Below are positions 21,881-34,000 of a stretch of 64,000 bases of DNA, piece by piece. Location: assembly GCA_047495785.1 (NCBI GenBank), contig JBLDXI010000043.1, positions 620,001 through 684,000 of the forward strand. The letters are read 5' to 3'. Each line of letters begins with the position of its first letter. Position 1 is the first letter of the stretch. This DNA comes from Lepidodermella squamata. Lineage: Eukaryota; Gastrotricha. A program made the position numbers and the translations under genes. The notes beneath the pieces are model-generated. The model saw only the letters and a list, made by a program, of their open reading frames with translations, made no database searches and was not told where the DNA came from.

Positions 21881-22879
21881 ATGAAAATGTCATCGCCCAC
21901 GGATCGCCAGATGACGCTATCTGAGAAACTCGCTGATCAACAGCTGCAGTCCATGATTGCAACTACCCTGTCATCTGGTAAAGTCATGCCTGCTTACCCA
22001 GTGCCAACCGTTATTGCGGCTGGATGCAATGAGAAAATGATCAGCGACCAGAAAACTCTGATTCCTGTCCAACTCGCTCCACCTACCAAGCAATGTATTC
22101 GTCGCCGGAAGGCTGCTTCATGCTGCGCAACTTTCCTCTTCGCCGTAATGACCCTGCTTTCGATGGGCCTCATCGTCTACCTGGCGGTTCACGCCCATCG
22201 CCAGTGGGTTGCTTACTGCCACGGAATGCAGGCCCACCAGCAAGCTATGATGGCTGGTGCGAATTATAACCAACCGAGGTTTGCACACCGTCGCCATCAC
22301 GACGACTCTTCCTCAGCTTCTGATGAAATGAATGATGGCAACAATGGGCTTCTGTTCGAAAAACTTATGCGGCCGAAAATTGAGATTTCATTCACTTCGA
22401 TCACTTTCGTGTCGAGCGACAACAAGCAGCAGCTGCCCGTACAACAGCAACCAACTGTTATCACTGGCAGTGCGGATGCGGATAATAGCAAATCGATCGA
22501 AGACTTGAGCCGTGACCCCATGTTGAATGAATTTTTGTCGATGCTGCTTCAGGACAACGATAACAATGAACTGGTGAAGCCAACGGTGCCAACTGTGGCA
22601 AGTGGTGTTACGACCCAGGCCCCGACCCCGGCGGACCAGGATGCTGACGAGCAGCTTCAACAAGCCATGGAACAATTTGGCAACATGTTTGCCTCGATGA
22701 TTCCCCAGCAGATGCCTTCGGTCCAGCTTCCGCCAATCCAGATGCCTACATCGAGCCAAACCGAAGATTTCTTCCGCAACATTTTCGGATTCGGCCAACC
22801 GGCACAGCAGCAGCAACCTCAGCCGCAACAGGAACAGCCACGCCCGGTGCACCTGCTTGGCGCTAGCGGCCACGATTAA
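21881..22879 (+). CDS. single-pass membrane protein of unknown function (332 aa)
   Basis: A single coding exon. The N-terminal 80 residues are polar, followed by a basic CIRRRKAASCC and one TM helix (about 84-107, ATFLFAVMTLLSMGLIVYLA). His-rich and Gln-rich low-complexity sequence, a Ser/Asp stretch and a Pro/Gln-rich end (QPAQQQQPQPQQEQPRP) follow. The positive residues before the helix suggest a type II orientation with the long C-terminal part outside or in the lumen. The first ATG (21881) has a second ATG two codons on. AATAAA at 22971. No homologue recognised; the strong biased composition means similarity searches may fail. Confidence 0.7.
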   Translation: MKMSSPTDRQMTLSEKLADQQLQSMIATTLSSGKVMPAYPVPTVIAAGCNEKMISDQKTLIPVQLAPPTKQCIRRRKAASCCATFLFAVMTLLSMGLIVYLAVHAHRQWVAYCHGMQAHQQAMMAGANYNQPRFAHRRHHDDSSSASDEMNDGNNGLLFEKLMRPKIEISFTSITFVSSDNKQQLPVQQQPTVITGSADADNSKSIEDLSRDPMLNEFLSMLLQDNDNNELVKPTVPTVASGVTTQAPTPADQDADEQLQQAMEQFGNMFASMIPQQMPSVQLPPIQMPTSSQTEDFFRNIFGFGQPAQQQQPQPQQEQPRPVHLLGASGHD

Positions 22880-24188
22880 AAAAATTGCATTTGTTTTCTC
22901 GAAAGACATTTAAGCACTCAGTTCACACGTTAGGCATGCCTTGTTTTTGGTTAAACCGTGGCGGCTTTTGAATAAAATGGTTGTTTGATTTTATTCCCTT
23001 CGTCTTTTGCAATTACGACGTTTCATCTTCCTAAAACGAGATCAGGAAGATATCGGAATTCATGAAAATGCAAGTATGTAAATGAGCAAGCCGCTGAGAA
23101 AGCGAGGAAAAGGTGACACTTCCTACGCTGTCTCGACATTTTTTCCTGTTTTTTAGGCATGGCGGAGAACAACTGCAAGATGAATCACCAGCAGAAACTA
23201 ATATGCGCACATTTTGGTCTAATCTTAGCTTCATGGTGATTACTTGTTTTGAATAGGTATTTTCTGAATCACATCGATGTGAATAGCGTGAATCGACGTC
23301 GACAATCCAGCCTACCGAAAATTGTATAAATAGTATATTGTACTGGAAATAATAAGGACACCTTGAACTAGCCATCCACGGTTGAGGATGATTAATTGGT
23401 TGTAAAAGAACTGTCGATGAAAACCGTCAAGGGTGTCCTGTATTAGCAAGGCCTTTGCAGGTTTTAAGCATATCTTTCATAGTAGCACGCGCATTCAATA
23501 ATTCCTCGAAAGCATGCCTCATGCTCGAGTATTTCAATGGGTTCCATGTTTCATTCTTAACTATTTGCTACCGGAATGCAGCATTTCTCGCATGAGCCAA
23601 CTAACTTGTCAGATTTGCAGTAGCAGATGCGTAGAGGAAAAGACGTGGCGACAGGAAATTGAGCTGCCGTGGTATTTATCTATATAATTAGACACACCAC
23701 CGGTGCTTCTTGCAAAGAATGCTCAGGCTAAGCAATACAGTTGTATCGTAATACCTGCACATGTAACAAGCATTAGTACATCGATGAATTGCCTTTTGCA
23801 TGTTTGTAAAATATGCTAAGGTGTCTCTGCGCTTGTTGGGCTTGCATTTTTTTACGACCTCATTACAGCACTATTTGAGCATTGCGTCTGGTGTCGTGCT
23901 AGCGGCGGCGAAACTGCGAGCCAATTGTGCATGCAATAGCATCGCAGCCTCAAATGACACCCCCTTCTTTCCTGCGTACGTATGCAATTGCAGCAGAGAG
24001 CAACCACCAGTCGTCGACTCAGGTGCCAACAATCCGCTACATTTGTATAAATAATAAAAAGAAACACTAATCAACCGATTGTCGCAGCTGGTCGACACTT
24101 CTCGTTCTGCTAAAACAACCCCCACTTCAAACGCAGCAAGTCACAGTCAGATTTTCATTCTTTAGCCATAGCAAGCGCAGAGTCGCGA
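22880..24188. other. intergenic region upstream of the myosin rod gene
   Basis: Holds the AATAAA (22971-22976) of the preceding gene. An imperfect inverted repeat (AAGGACACCTTGA near 23349 and TCAAGGGTGTCCT near 23428) could form a hairpin. An acceptor-like CATTCTTTAG lies before the rod gene's ATG. No myosin motor exons are seen here. Confidence 0.5.
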
Positions 24189-27100
24189 ATGAGTTCTTCG
24201 GCGCCGTGGAAGTCACAACTGACCGGTCGCAAATCGACAAATGACCCGCCGCCTCCTGCCCAACCTGCGCCAGCTCTCAAGAGCACGAACAAGTTCGGCA
24301 ACTGGGAACTAGGCCGTAAGAGCAGTCTGAAATCGACTACAGTCGAGGCTGCTCCCAAGCCGCCTAACAAGCAGGATGACCAACAGCAGCAGTCCACGGA
24401 GGAAGCAGCTACGCCTCCGATGGCGTCGACTGAGCGCCGCATGTCGCAACTGACCGTCGAACTGACGCATAGCAGTAGCAACAGCCCTGTTATCGCTAGC
24501 GACAAGTCTGAACCTCTCCTGATGAAGCAAGCTGCTGCGGACGACGGAGGAGCAAGTGACGTCCATACTACAGTCCTTAGCCCATCTGAGTCGAAACCTG
24601 AAAAAGATGATAGCAGTTCATCGTCATCATCATCTTCATCTTCTTCCTCCTCTTCCTCAAGCAGTGATGAAGAGGAGCAGGAGAAACAGGCGGCGTCTCC
24701 TTATCACGAAGTCGTTAAGCCTAATAAGGATGAAAGTAGCACCTCAAGCAGCGACGAGGAGGTTGAGAATGAGCCTGTACGAGCTCTTCCAGCAGCTAAA
24801 CCCACACCAGAGCCTGTGAGGCCCAGCCCGAGTTACACAAGCACCGTCGGGCGAAGCGGTTCATTGATGCCAGCACCCGTAACTCCGCCCGTCATCACTG
24901 CGAGTCCATCACGGGTGTCAATGGTTCCGCAGAGCAGCATTCACGTGATCGCTACAAATTACGGCAGCGACGCGAAATCACCCGCAGATAACAAAGAGGC
25001 GTATTTGCTGGAACAAATCAAGCGGCACATCATCGACCCAACGGACGCCGGTTTGGCTATAAGATTTTTATAAATTCAAGTATTAACCCTTGATTTTCAA
25101 TCAGGTGGCAGTTCAACGCTGTCGACTCGCAGCCGGCGAGCTCTGCGCGAGGCACTCGACGACTGCGGCGGACTGCGCGATGTTCGACTCGCGTACGAGG
25201 TCAGTTTTTGAAATTTATATCATGCTTGACCGAGACAAATAATATTAAGCATTCGACGTTAATTGTTTGTGGGCGGGCGGCTCGTAATTATACCGCGGTG
25301 TGTGATTCGGTTGATCGCGGGCGGATATCGCGCGCTCAAATCACCGGAAATAGATGGCATCTCACGTGTGTGCTATAGGATACCTAACTGCCTATAACTA
25401 TATGTTTATAGGAAGCTAGCGAGCGCCAATTAGAAGAAAGCAGGGCCGTGTCTATTCCGCCAACAATATGATAATAATAAACCATTTTTCTTATATGTGC
25501 TGCGATGATGATGAGGATCACATTCATTGATGGGCATCTCCGCGTGTGCGCTCCCGCCGTGCGCGCGCCCGCCCTTACCATATTGGCGGCGGGTACTACC
25601 AATAGTAAGTCTGCGCTCATTACCTACCTATATGCGCTCGCGCGCACGGGTAGTATGTATGGGTAGTATTAGTAAGTAGTAGGTAACAAGGCCAAGCAGT
25701 AAACAAGCAGCAAGCGACTGCTGCTGCTGCATTTTATTACGCGCCGCGCGCAACAGCCCGCGATTTTTCCACTGGCCCAGCAATATCCATCCTGGTGCTA
25801 TGCAGACCAAGTCCCTGCGCTGCCTGCGATGCCTCTGATACCCACGGTATTACCCGACCCGGATATCAGCAGCAGTTGTAGTAGTATGGCGAAAAACACG
25901 CCTTTGTGCGCGCCCGCCCGCGCAAACAACCGCCGCAGTGGAACAAAAGCGCGACGCGAGCGCGCGCGTGTACGCGTGTTTTTTAGCTGGCCACCGGCTA
26001 CTACTGCTACTACTACTACTAGGTACCCTACTGCCCAACTACCCTACTACTGCTACTAGCCGGTGTATCCAATGTGGCTAGACTCCTGCCGTATACCTGG
26101 CGTAATCCGCCGTGTTTTGCCGCTGGCACCGCCCCGCCCCGCCCCACGTCGGCCGTCATCGTTGAGCGCGCGTGCATGAACATAGCATAGCCTTGCTTTT
26201 ACCTCTTTTTCTTGCTCGTGACGACGCTAATGATGAATGCCATTAGGCAGCACTTGCCTTATACTGAGTAGCCAGTCACCACCAGCAGTTATTCTAACGT
26301 CGTGCTTTGCTATTTTTGTCGCTTATAAATTTTGTATTCTATTTGTCAATTATTATCAACGCCGCCGCCGCTGCCTGCCCCGTAACTGTATCGTTGCTGC
26401 TGGTTCTGATCCTTCTGCTACTGTTGTTGAACAACGTGTTATCGAATCGTGCTGCTCGAAAATTGATCCGATAACGAAATTCGATGCGCAATTGCAATTG
26501 CTTGAATCCGAGCAGAAACGCATCGAGGAGATCGAGCGAGAGTTGGAACGCGAGTCGACGAGTCGCATAAAGCTCGAGAAGCAGGTCGACGTGATGGCGA
26601 AGGAGGGCGAGGAACTGAGCGCCAAGATCGAGGATGTCGACGCCGTCGTGGTGACGCAGCTCGAGACGAACCGCAAGCGCGAGTTCGAGCTCGGCAAGGT
26701 GCGCAAAGAGCTCGACGAACAGCAGGCCTTGTACGAGGCGCAGTTGCAGCAGTTGAAGAAGAAGCACGCCGATCACATCGCCGAGTTGACGGACCAAGTC
26801 GACCAGGCACAGCGCAACAAGCTCAAGTAAGTCACTTCAGGATTTTAATTTCCAGTTGTATCACAGCAATCCGTTATAGAATGCTATCCTTTGAACTTTA
26901 ACATGTCTATCTCTAGCCATCTGAGAATTTTCCGAATTGTTTGAACTTTTCGTCATTATTCGGGAAATCTTAGAAATAATTTCTTTAGATTTTTATGCGG
27001 CAGACGACTTTTTATAATTTGGGGATTAAGATTCATTCAAAATTGATTTATTTTTTATTTTTTAATCACTGGCGATCGTTTTCAGTCGCTGAAATCGATA

Positions 27101-30006
27101 TTCAGAGCTGGAACCCATGAAAATTAAGGATATGAGGTGTTTATTTACTGAATTTCCGAATCTTTGAAATAAAATGAAGATTGATACAGCTGCAAACATC
27201 CCAGGCTGAATGCTGAATTCAGCGACGGAATAGGGTCAACTCAGAGTAAATAAGCTTAGTAACGAAACCATTCTTCGCAAAGATCAGATCTAAAATTACT
27301 AAGCATCTAATTTCTTCTTATCTTTTCGATTTAGACTCGATCGCGAGAGTAAAGAGTTCCAGCGTCAGCTCGAAGAAATGACGACGAATTTCGAGAAAGC
27401 CGATAAGCGGCGTACAGTTGTCGAGAAGCAGGCGAAGCTTCTCGAGAGCCAGGTCGGCGAGCTGACAACGCAGCTGCAAGAAGTCACTCACACGCTGGGC
27501 GACATCAAGGCGAGTCGTACGAAGACAGCGCAGGACAACGTCGAACTGGCGAAAAAGTGCCACGAACTCGAGGGCCAGGTCGTTAATCTCACCAAGAACC
27601 AGAAGGCGTTAGCTGCTCAGCTCGACGATGCGAATGCCAGTGTTGATGAAGCTGCACGACTGCGGACGAAAGCGCAACACGACCTTCGAACTACCCTAAC
27701 CGAGTTAGAGCAGTTGCGAGGCCAGGTCGACGAGACTGAAAATTCACGTGCCGAACTCGAGAAGCAGTTGAAACGAGTTAACGGCGAGCTGGCCGATGCC
27801 AAGGCTCGCCTAGCTGGTTCCGACTCGGCGAAGAATGACGAGTTGGAGGAGACCCGGCGAAAGTTACAGGCCCGTCTCTACGACGCCGAGCAACAGGCAG
27901 AAGCTGCGACTTCGAAACTGCAATCTGCAGAACGTGCTAGGGCGAAATTGCAGGCTGAGATCGACGAAGTGACGAGTGATAACGAACGTCTCGCACAGGC
28001 TCTAGCTCAGTCGGAGAAACGAGCCAAGGCCGCGGAGAGGTTGACAGCTGAACTGCAGGCCCGAGTCGCACAGGCGCAACTTGAGCTGGACGCCACTCTC
28101 AGTGATTCGAAACAGGGCCATGCCGAGGCAATCCGACTTCGCCACGAACTCGACGACCAGAAGTTGTTGGTCGAAGCCTTACGCAAGGAGAACAAGAACT
28201 TGAGCGAGGAGGTTCGTGAACTGGTCGAGCAACACCGCTCTGCTGAATGGACAAGTACCGAGCGTGAAAAGGCCCGTCGTGCCCTCGAAGCTGATAAAGA
28301 CGAACTGCTGCAACGTGTCGATGAGTTGGAAGCCCTATGCCGGGCTGAACGCGCCAAAACAGAACGTGTCGCCAGTGATTTCGCGGCTCTCCGTGACGAT
28401 TTTGAACGACGTTTAGCGGAGCGTGACGAGGAGGCCGAATCTCAGCGCAAGGCAATGCAAGTCGCGCTAGAAACCGCCCAGGCTCAGCAAGAGCAAGAGT
28501 CTCGCCTGCGCCTCGAAGCGCTTCGACAGCGCAAAAAGGCCGATGAGTTGTCCGGCGAGTTGGAAGCTCGTCTGCAGCAAGCTTTGGCCGTCGCATCTGA
28601 CACCGAGAAATTGGCGAAGCGTTTCCAAGCTCAGCTGCAGGAGCAGGCTTCCATCGTGGCAAACGCCGCTGCAGAGCGCGACCATGTCCGCCAACAACTG
28701 TTAGGAGCCGAGAAAAAACTTGCTGCCCTGGCGTCGGAACTCAACGAAGCCAACGCACAGTTGGGCCAGGCCACTAAAGCGCGAAAACAAGCTGAGTTAG
28801 AGCTTGCCGAGTGCGGTGAGCACATCGCACAGCTGCAGTCGCAAAACGGAGCACTGCAAGCCGCGAGACGGCGTCAGGATGGTGAACTTGCCGCGCTTCG
28901 GGACGACTACGACACGGCCGTCCATGAAGTTGCAGCTCTCGACGAGAAGTTGCGTCGCACCCAGGCAGACTGGGCTGCGGCTGGCGATGAGCTGAATACC
29001 GCCAAGTTGGCAATCGAAAACTCAGAAGCGGCTCGTAAGAAGTTGGAAACTTCGCTGCGAGAGGCCGCAGCTCGAATTTCAGAGCTTGAGGCTGCTGGGG
29101 CGAATCGCGCTGACAAACGAGCGTCCGCCGCTCTTGAGCAGCGGTGTCGCGAACTCGAAACCGCGTTAACCGAAGAGATGAAACGCCATGCCGACACGCA
29201 ACGAGCTGCGAAACGCGCCGAGTTGAAGATCCGCGACATGTCGACGCAGATGGACGAGGACAAGCGGTGCCAGGAGCGGCTGAAGGAAGCTGTCGAGCGA
29301 ATTCAGGCGAAGATGCGGCTGTACAAGAAGCAGCTCGAGGAGGCAGAGGAGAACGGCGTTGTTCAGATGTCCAAGTTCAGAAAACTGCAGCAGGAGTTGC
29401 AAGAGGCTGAACAGCGAGCTGATTCGTCCGAATCGATGCTGGCGAAACTGCGTCTCCGAGGCCGAACTCCTGTGCTGTCGCAGGGCGAGACTGGAGCGAG
29501 ATTGCGTACCTTATCGCCTGCGTCGGCCGCCAGTTTGAACGGAGACGCTGGTCTGATTGGCGGACCGCCATCTAGCAGCCGTGGCCGTGTTTCCGGCACA
29601 GCCACTCCAGTTGGATTGCATGGCCTGGGTGGGCTGTCGGCCATTGGCGAGCTCGCATCCCTCACAACTTCAAACAGTATGCGTTGACTTTTTGCTACTA
29701 ATTTTAGGTTTTTTCCAGTAATCTTGAGGGACGACTCTGTAGCATTGGGGTGGTTTCAAAGAGTTATCTTGCCGAAAGAATTGACAGTAGTCAGTCAGCC
29801 TCGACTAGTAGTTGTTGGCGTGATTTTAGACGTGTTTTTGATGTGCCGTGTTTGTTTGTCATCTCTGAAATGTAGATTCGATCGGTCTGCACGCTGACAC
29901 GAACGGAAACGGCAGTAGCAACGGCACTGTTTACGACGGCGATGAAGGCAGTCTAGCAGGCGGGACGAACAACAACGGCAACCATGGTGCCATAACGAAC
30001 ATCTGA
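24189..30006 (+). CDS. headless myosin heavy-chain rod protein (myorod/catchin-like)
   Basis: Exons 24189-25050, 25105-25199, a third ending at 26826, 27335-29676 and 29876-30006. The 5' border of the third is unresolved (26276 is phase-compatible). The first 287 residues are disordered: Pro-rich, a run of about 18 Ser, acidic patches. About 950 residues of coiled coil follow that match the myosin II rod: KKHADHIAELTDQVDQAQ, DELEETRRKLQARLYDAE, RKENKNLSEEVRELVEQ, LERRLAERDEE-like and SKFRKLQQELQEAEQRADSS, then a nonhelical tail. No motor, IQ or neck sequence exists within 24 kb upstream on either strand. Molluscan catchin/myorod and Drosophila myosin rod protein have the same plan but come from promoters inside a full Mhc gene; this looks free-standing. 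It is expected to co-assemble with thick filaments. AATAAA at 30724. Confidence 0.85.
25200..26275. other. long intron of the rod gene with GC boxes and an alternative first-exon candidate
   Basis: GC-rich and low-complexity sequence, including TACTACTAC-type repeats and three overlapping GC boxes (GCCCCGCCCCGCCCC, 26131-26145). An in-frame ATG at 26237 opens a frame running into the coiled-coil exon through a hydrophobic stretch (AVILTSCFAIFVAYKFCILF, then Arg-rich). This could be an alternative promoter and start, or simply an open piece of intron. Confidence 0.35.
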
Positions 30007-31003
30007 CGAACATTTGATGACCGACCCTAACCAGGCCAACGATCACGTCCCAGTGTTGCTTTCATCATCGCCTGCCATGAAAACAAACATCTCTGGCTGA
30101 AATGTTATCTATCAACCTATACTTACTTATACGAGACTTGGTCGAATCGCAACTCTCATCCTAATAGAATCATAGCCTATCATCTCTAGTATCCTGTTGT
30201 CTTCGTCAGTAATAACGTTTAAATCTGCTGCAAGAATGGTGCTTTTTTATGTTTTTCATTCATTCGCATATTTTTCTGTCGTTTCATCGTGAATTGGCGC
30301 GCGGTTGATGAATTTATTACGCGAACGTATACTTATAGCCGACTCAAATCATATATAGCTACTCGCTACTCGCAATTATGACTGACTTCTCGTTCTCAAA
30401 ATCTTCTTTTCGTCGTCTTCTGTTGCTCTTTTTGCAAAGCTAAAAATTAACATTTTAAAAACTGGATGCTTACTACTAATAATAACGAGTACTAATCGAA
30501 ATACTTGCTAGCAAGCAAAAACTGATATTACTACCTATTCCTATTCGAATGTGCTCGCGAATGCTAAGGCTTCAAGCTATAGCTGCTGACTACTACTGCA
30601 ATGTCGCTGCTAGAAAGACTCGCAGTTAATGATATTACTTTATTGTTATCACCATATTTAGCCTTGTTCAAATTTTCAGTGTACAATAATTTATTTGATG
30701 GCGCAGAGATGAGCAAGATTTAAAATAAAATGCAATACGCTTTGTTCAACAGATTTTTCATTAGCTAATAACAGAGTAAACCCACCCACGGCCATGCAGA
30801 TAAGTAAGGGTCGCAGGACTTAATCCGCTCCAGTTACTCATAATTGAATATCTTTCCCCTGTTACCTCTAAACCACAGATGGAAGTTCCATGTCACACTT
30901 CGAAACGCCTTTTCACTTTTTCGATCACTTTTTTATTCCAAGTAAAAAAATAGTTGGTATTTGATATCACATTGAGATGAATCGATAGTTTTGCATAACA
31001 GGT
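30007..31003. other. convergent 3'UTRs of rod gene and DLEC1
   Basis: The rod-gene 3'UTR runs to AATAAA at 30724-30729. The minus-strand signal for DLEC1 (TTTATT on the plus strand, 30932-30937) lies about 70 nt beyond its stop. No coding signal. Confidence 0.65.
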
Positions 31004-34000
31004 TTATAAGGCGTGTTTCTCGTCGTAAGAAGCGTCTCCAGTGAGGGCGACCACGAATCGCTGGCCAACAATGCGTTCGGCAACGACGAGACGAGCCCGG
31101 TGCGGGCCTTCGTGGCGCGGCGTAAACGTAACATTGATCGCAATGCGACGACCCGAGGCGAGCGCACCCGGCCCGATGCGCAAGGCAGTCGGTTTCACGC
31201 GGAAGCACCCTCGGTCCGCATCGGTCTCCGTCTCAACGTGCGCCGTCAGGAACGTGTCCGAATCGGCGTGATTCACGGCGTCGACACACAGCTCGCGACT
31301 GCGGCCGACGAGCGTCGTGGCGAAGGCGAGTCGCTCGGTCGCGAGGCTCACCAGTGGCAACGGCACGGCGCACGACACGCGAACGCTCTGCGTCGTGCCG
31401 TTGGCGTAGCGCAGCGTGAAGAAGCGGCGGTAGTGCACCGACCGCTGGCCGGTATGCGACGCCATCGTCAAATACCGGCCGTCGGACACGGCTAGATTCG
31501 GCACTAGCTCGTCGAGCTTCGCCAGCATGGATGACGAAGGCTCGACGTCTAGCCGTGCGATCAACGTGTCATGCGCTGCGAGGCTCAGTTCGGGCGATTT
31601 GCCCGTCGGTTTCGGCAACAACTCGCCACGAGTCGCCGTTCCGAGTGCGGTGATTCGGAACGGCGACGCAACTTCGGCGCATAACGCTACCTCGGTTTCG
31701 TGGTAGTTGTAAAACCGGATTGTTATCCCACTAGTTTTGCTACCCTTCGACTTCGGTCTACTGCCCTCGCCGAGGTCTAAATCGGCGTATAGGCTTTTCG
31801 GGACAATGCTATCGGCGGGGAGGGTGAGTGCCAGCGCGTCTTCATCCAGCTGTTCAACAGCGAGAAGAGACGGCTGCAACTGCGCGGTGATGTTCAGCCG
31901 CAGCGGCTCAGCCTCGTACCACTGAACGCGCGAGACGGAGCCGTCTTTCGGCCGCCGAACTTCGTCGGACAGCGAGACGTAGGCAAGGCCGAACGCCTCG
32001 AGGTTCACGTGGCTCGCCCCGATCGGCAGTGCAGCGGCGCGGCGCGGGTCGAGCGTCACCTCGACGACAGCGTGACTGCGGCCCTCGATGACCAGCTGGT
32101 TGGGGCTGACCACGAACACGCCCTCGTCATCCGCCGCCGCGCCCTCGTGCTTCCTCAACACGCAGGTCACCAACTTCTCCGGGGGCGGGTCTACGCTGGG
32201 CAGGGCTGGTGGGTTTGACGCGAGTGGGAACGCGTCCAACATGTATGTGGTCAAATCTACGAACTGCGTGTCATTCTGCACAACGTTGAATAAACGCCAG
32301 TCTAAGCGCAGTGGGCATGGGCCTTCGTTGAGGACGCGCAGCTTCTTGGAAAGCGGCGGAGTGCCGTGAACTGCGACGCCGAATCGGCACGTCGGCACTT
32401 TGCCGCGTTGGGCGACCATCATTTGGAAGAGCAGAGGCGAGCCATTGGCCTGGGCTTTCACGCGCAGAGGACACGGCGGCAGGTCGCCGACCTGCGACAC
32501 GAGTTCGTCGCAGTAGTCGCCCCACATGTCGGCGACTGCGAACACCTCCACGACTGCTGTGGCCTCGGCGGCTAGGTGCCCTGTCGACGGGATGGCGACA
32601 ACTGCCAGGCCTAAGCTATTCGCTAGCAGACGAGACCTCGCCTCGGCTACAGCCTTCACGTCAGTCGACAGCAGTTGCCGACGAAGCTCCACCTCTCGGC
32701 CAGGAGCGATGGCCGATGGGGGTGGGGCGAATTTCGAGAATTTCAGCGAGAAATCCGCGGCGATTCGCGTTGTGTTGCGGATAACGAGTTGCCGGCGAAT
32801 GACCTCGCCGAGGCGAAACGAGCCGAAGTCAACGACCGCGGGAGATTCTTTGCTTGCCGATTCGAAGATGGAGTACTCAACCTCAAGACCGCTGGCTTGG
32901 CCGCGCACGCACAGCACAAGACGCCGGTTGACCTCAGGCAGGTGGCAAGTCAGCATCGCCTCGACACTGCCGCCCTGGAACGGCTTCGCAGTGACAACCA
33001 CCGGAAGTCGCTGTTTCGGGCCCAACAACCCGCTCGCAGGTTCGACAGTGAACTCGATGGACCGGCACGTCGCAGTCTCGCCATGCACGACGTGCTGAGT
33101 GTCCCAGGCGAACTCGGTGGGCAGGTCGGTGGTGTTCAGCAGCATCGCCTGGCCTCGAGCCTGCGTGCCGACGAACAACGGCACGGTCATGAGCAGTTCG
33201 CAGCCGAGCAGGCACGCGTCCGCCTGCTGCGTGTCCGCGCACAGTTGCAGCACTCGCCGCTTGCCGAACTGCACGTCGAGGTTCAGATAGCCAGAGCGAG
33301 CGCCGAGGCGAACCGGATCGACGGGAAGTAGTTTGATATCGACGACAATCGACGACAGGGGAGGTAGAACGCCGCCGGTGGCTGAAAGCTGAATTTCATC
33401 CGGCCGGATCAACGATTCGGCTCCATTAGTGTCATCCAGGGTCAGACTCCATTTCGCATCGATAGCCGACGTGTTGGCGACTAGGAACCGCGCTTGCCCG
33501 ACACTCGTCGCTCTGATCAGGCCTAAATCGAGTTGGGTCAGCACGCCGCTGTTCTCCTGCTTGTCAGCCGGCCTGAAAACACACTCCGGGCCCTTGAAAT
33601 TCGCCTCGATCCTGAGGCAGACGGCCTCGGGGCAGAACTCGACCCAGCACGGCACGAGTTTTGTCACCTTGCCAGCCGATGTTCCCGTGATGATGGCCGT
33701 TAGATTGACCACGCCCTGCGGTTCCAGCACGCCCATTTTCGGCTCGACCTCCACGATGGCGTCGTCATCGGCGACCGGTTGCCACTCGAAGGCGGCCGGC
33801 CCATGCGAGTCGTTTCGCAGTTGCAGCTGCATGCGCGTCGACGTGCGGATGAGCATGTCGCCGTCGATGAAGAGCGCGCACGGCGAGAGGGACAGCGAGT
33901 AGGCCTCGCACAGCCCGCGCACGTCCATCTCGAGGGCGGTCACGTCGGCGACCGTGATCGAGACGGTGCTTTTCGCCGAGCGCGGGCCCTGCTGCTCGAC

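Noticed and set aside
28099-29263. Long minus-strand open frames opposite the myosin rod
   Set aside because: Antisense shadows of the GC-rich, Glu/Ala/Arg-rich coiled-coil coding sequence; the plus frame matches myosin throughout.
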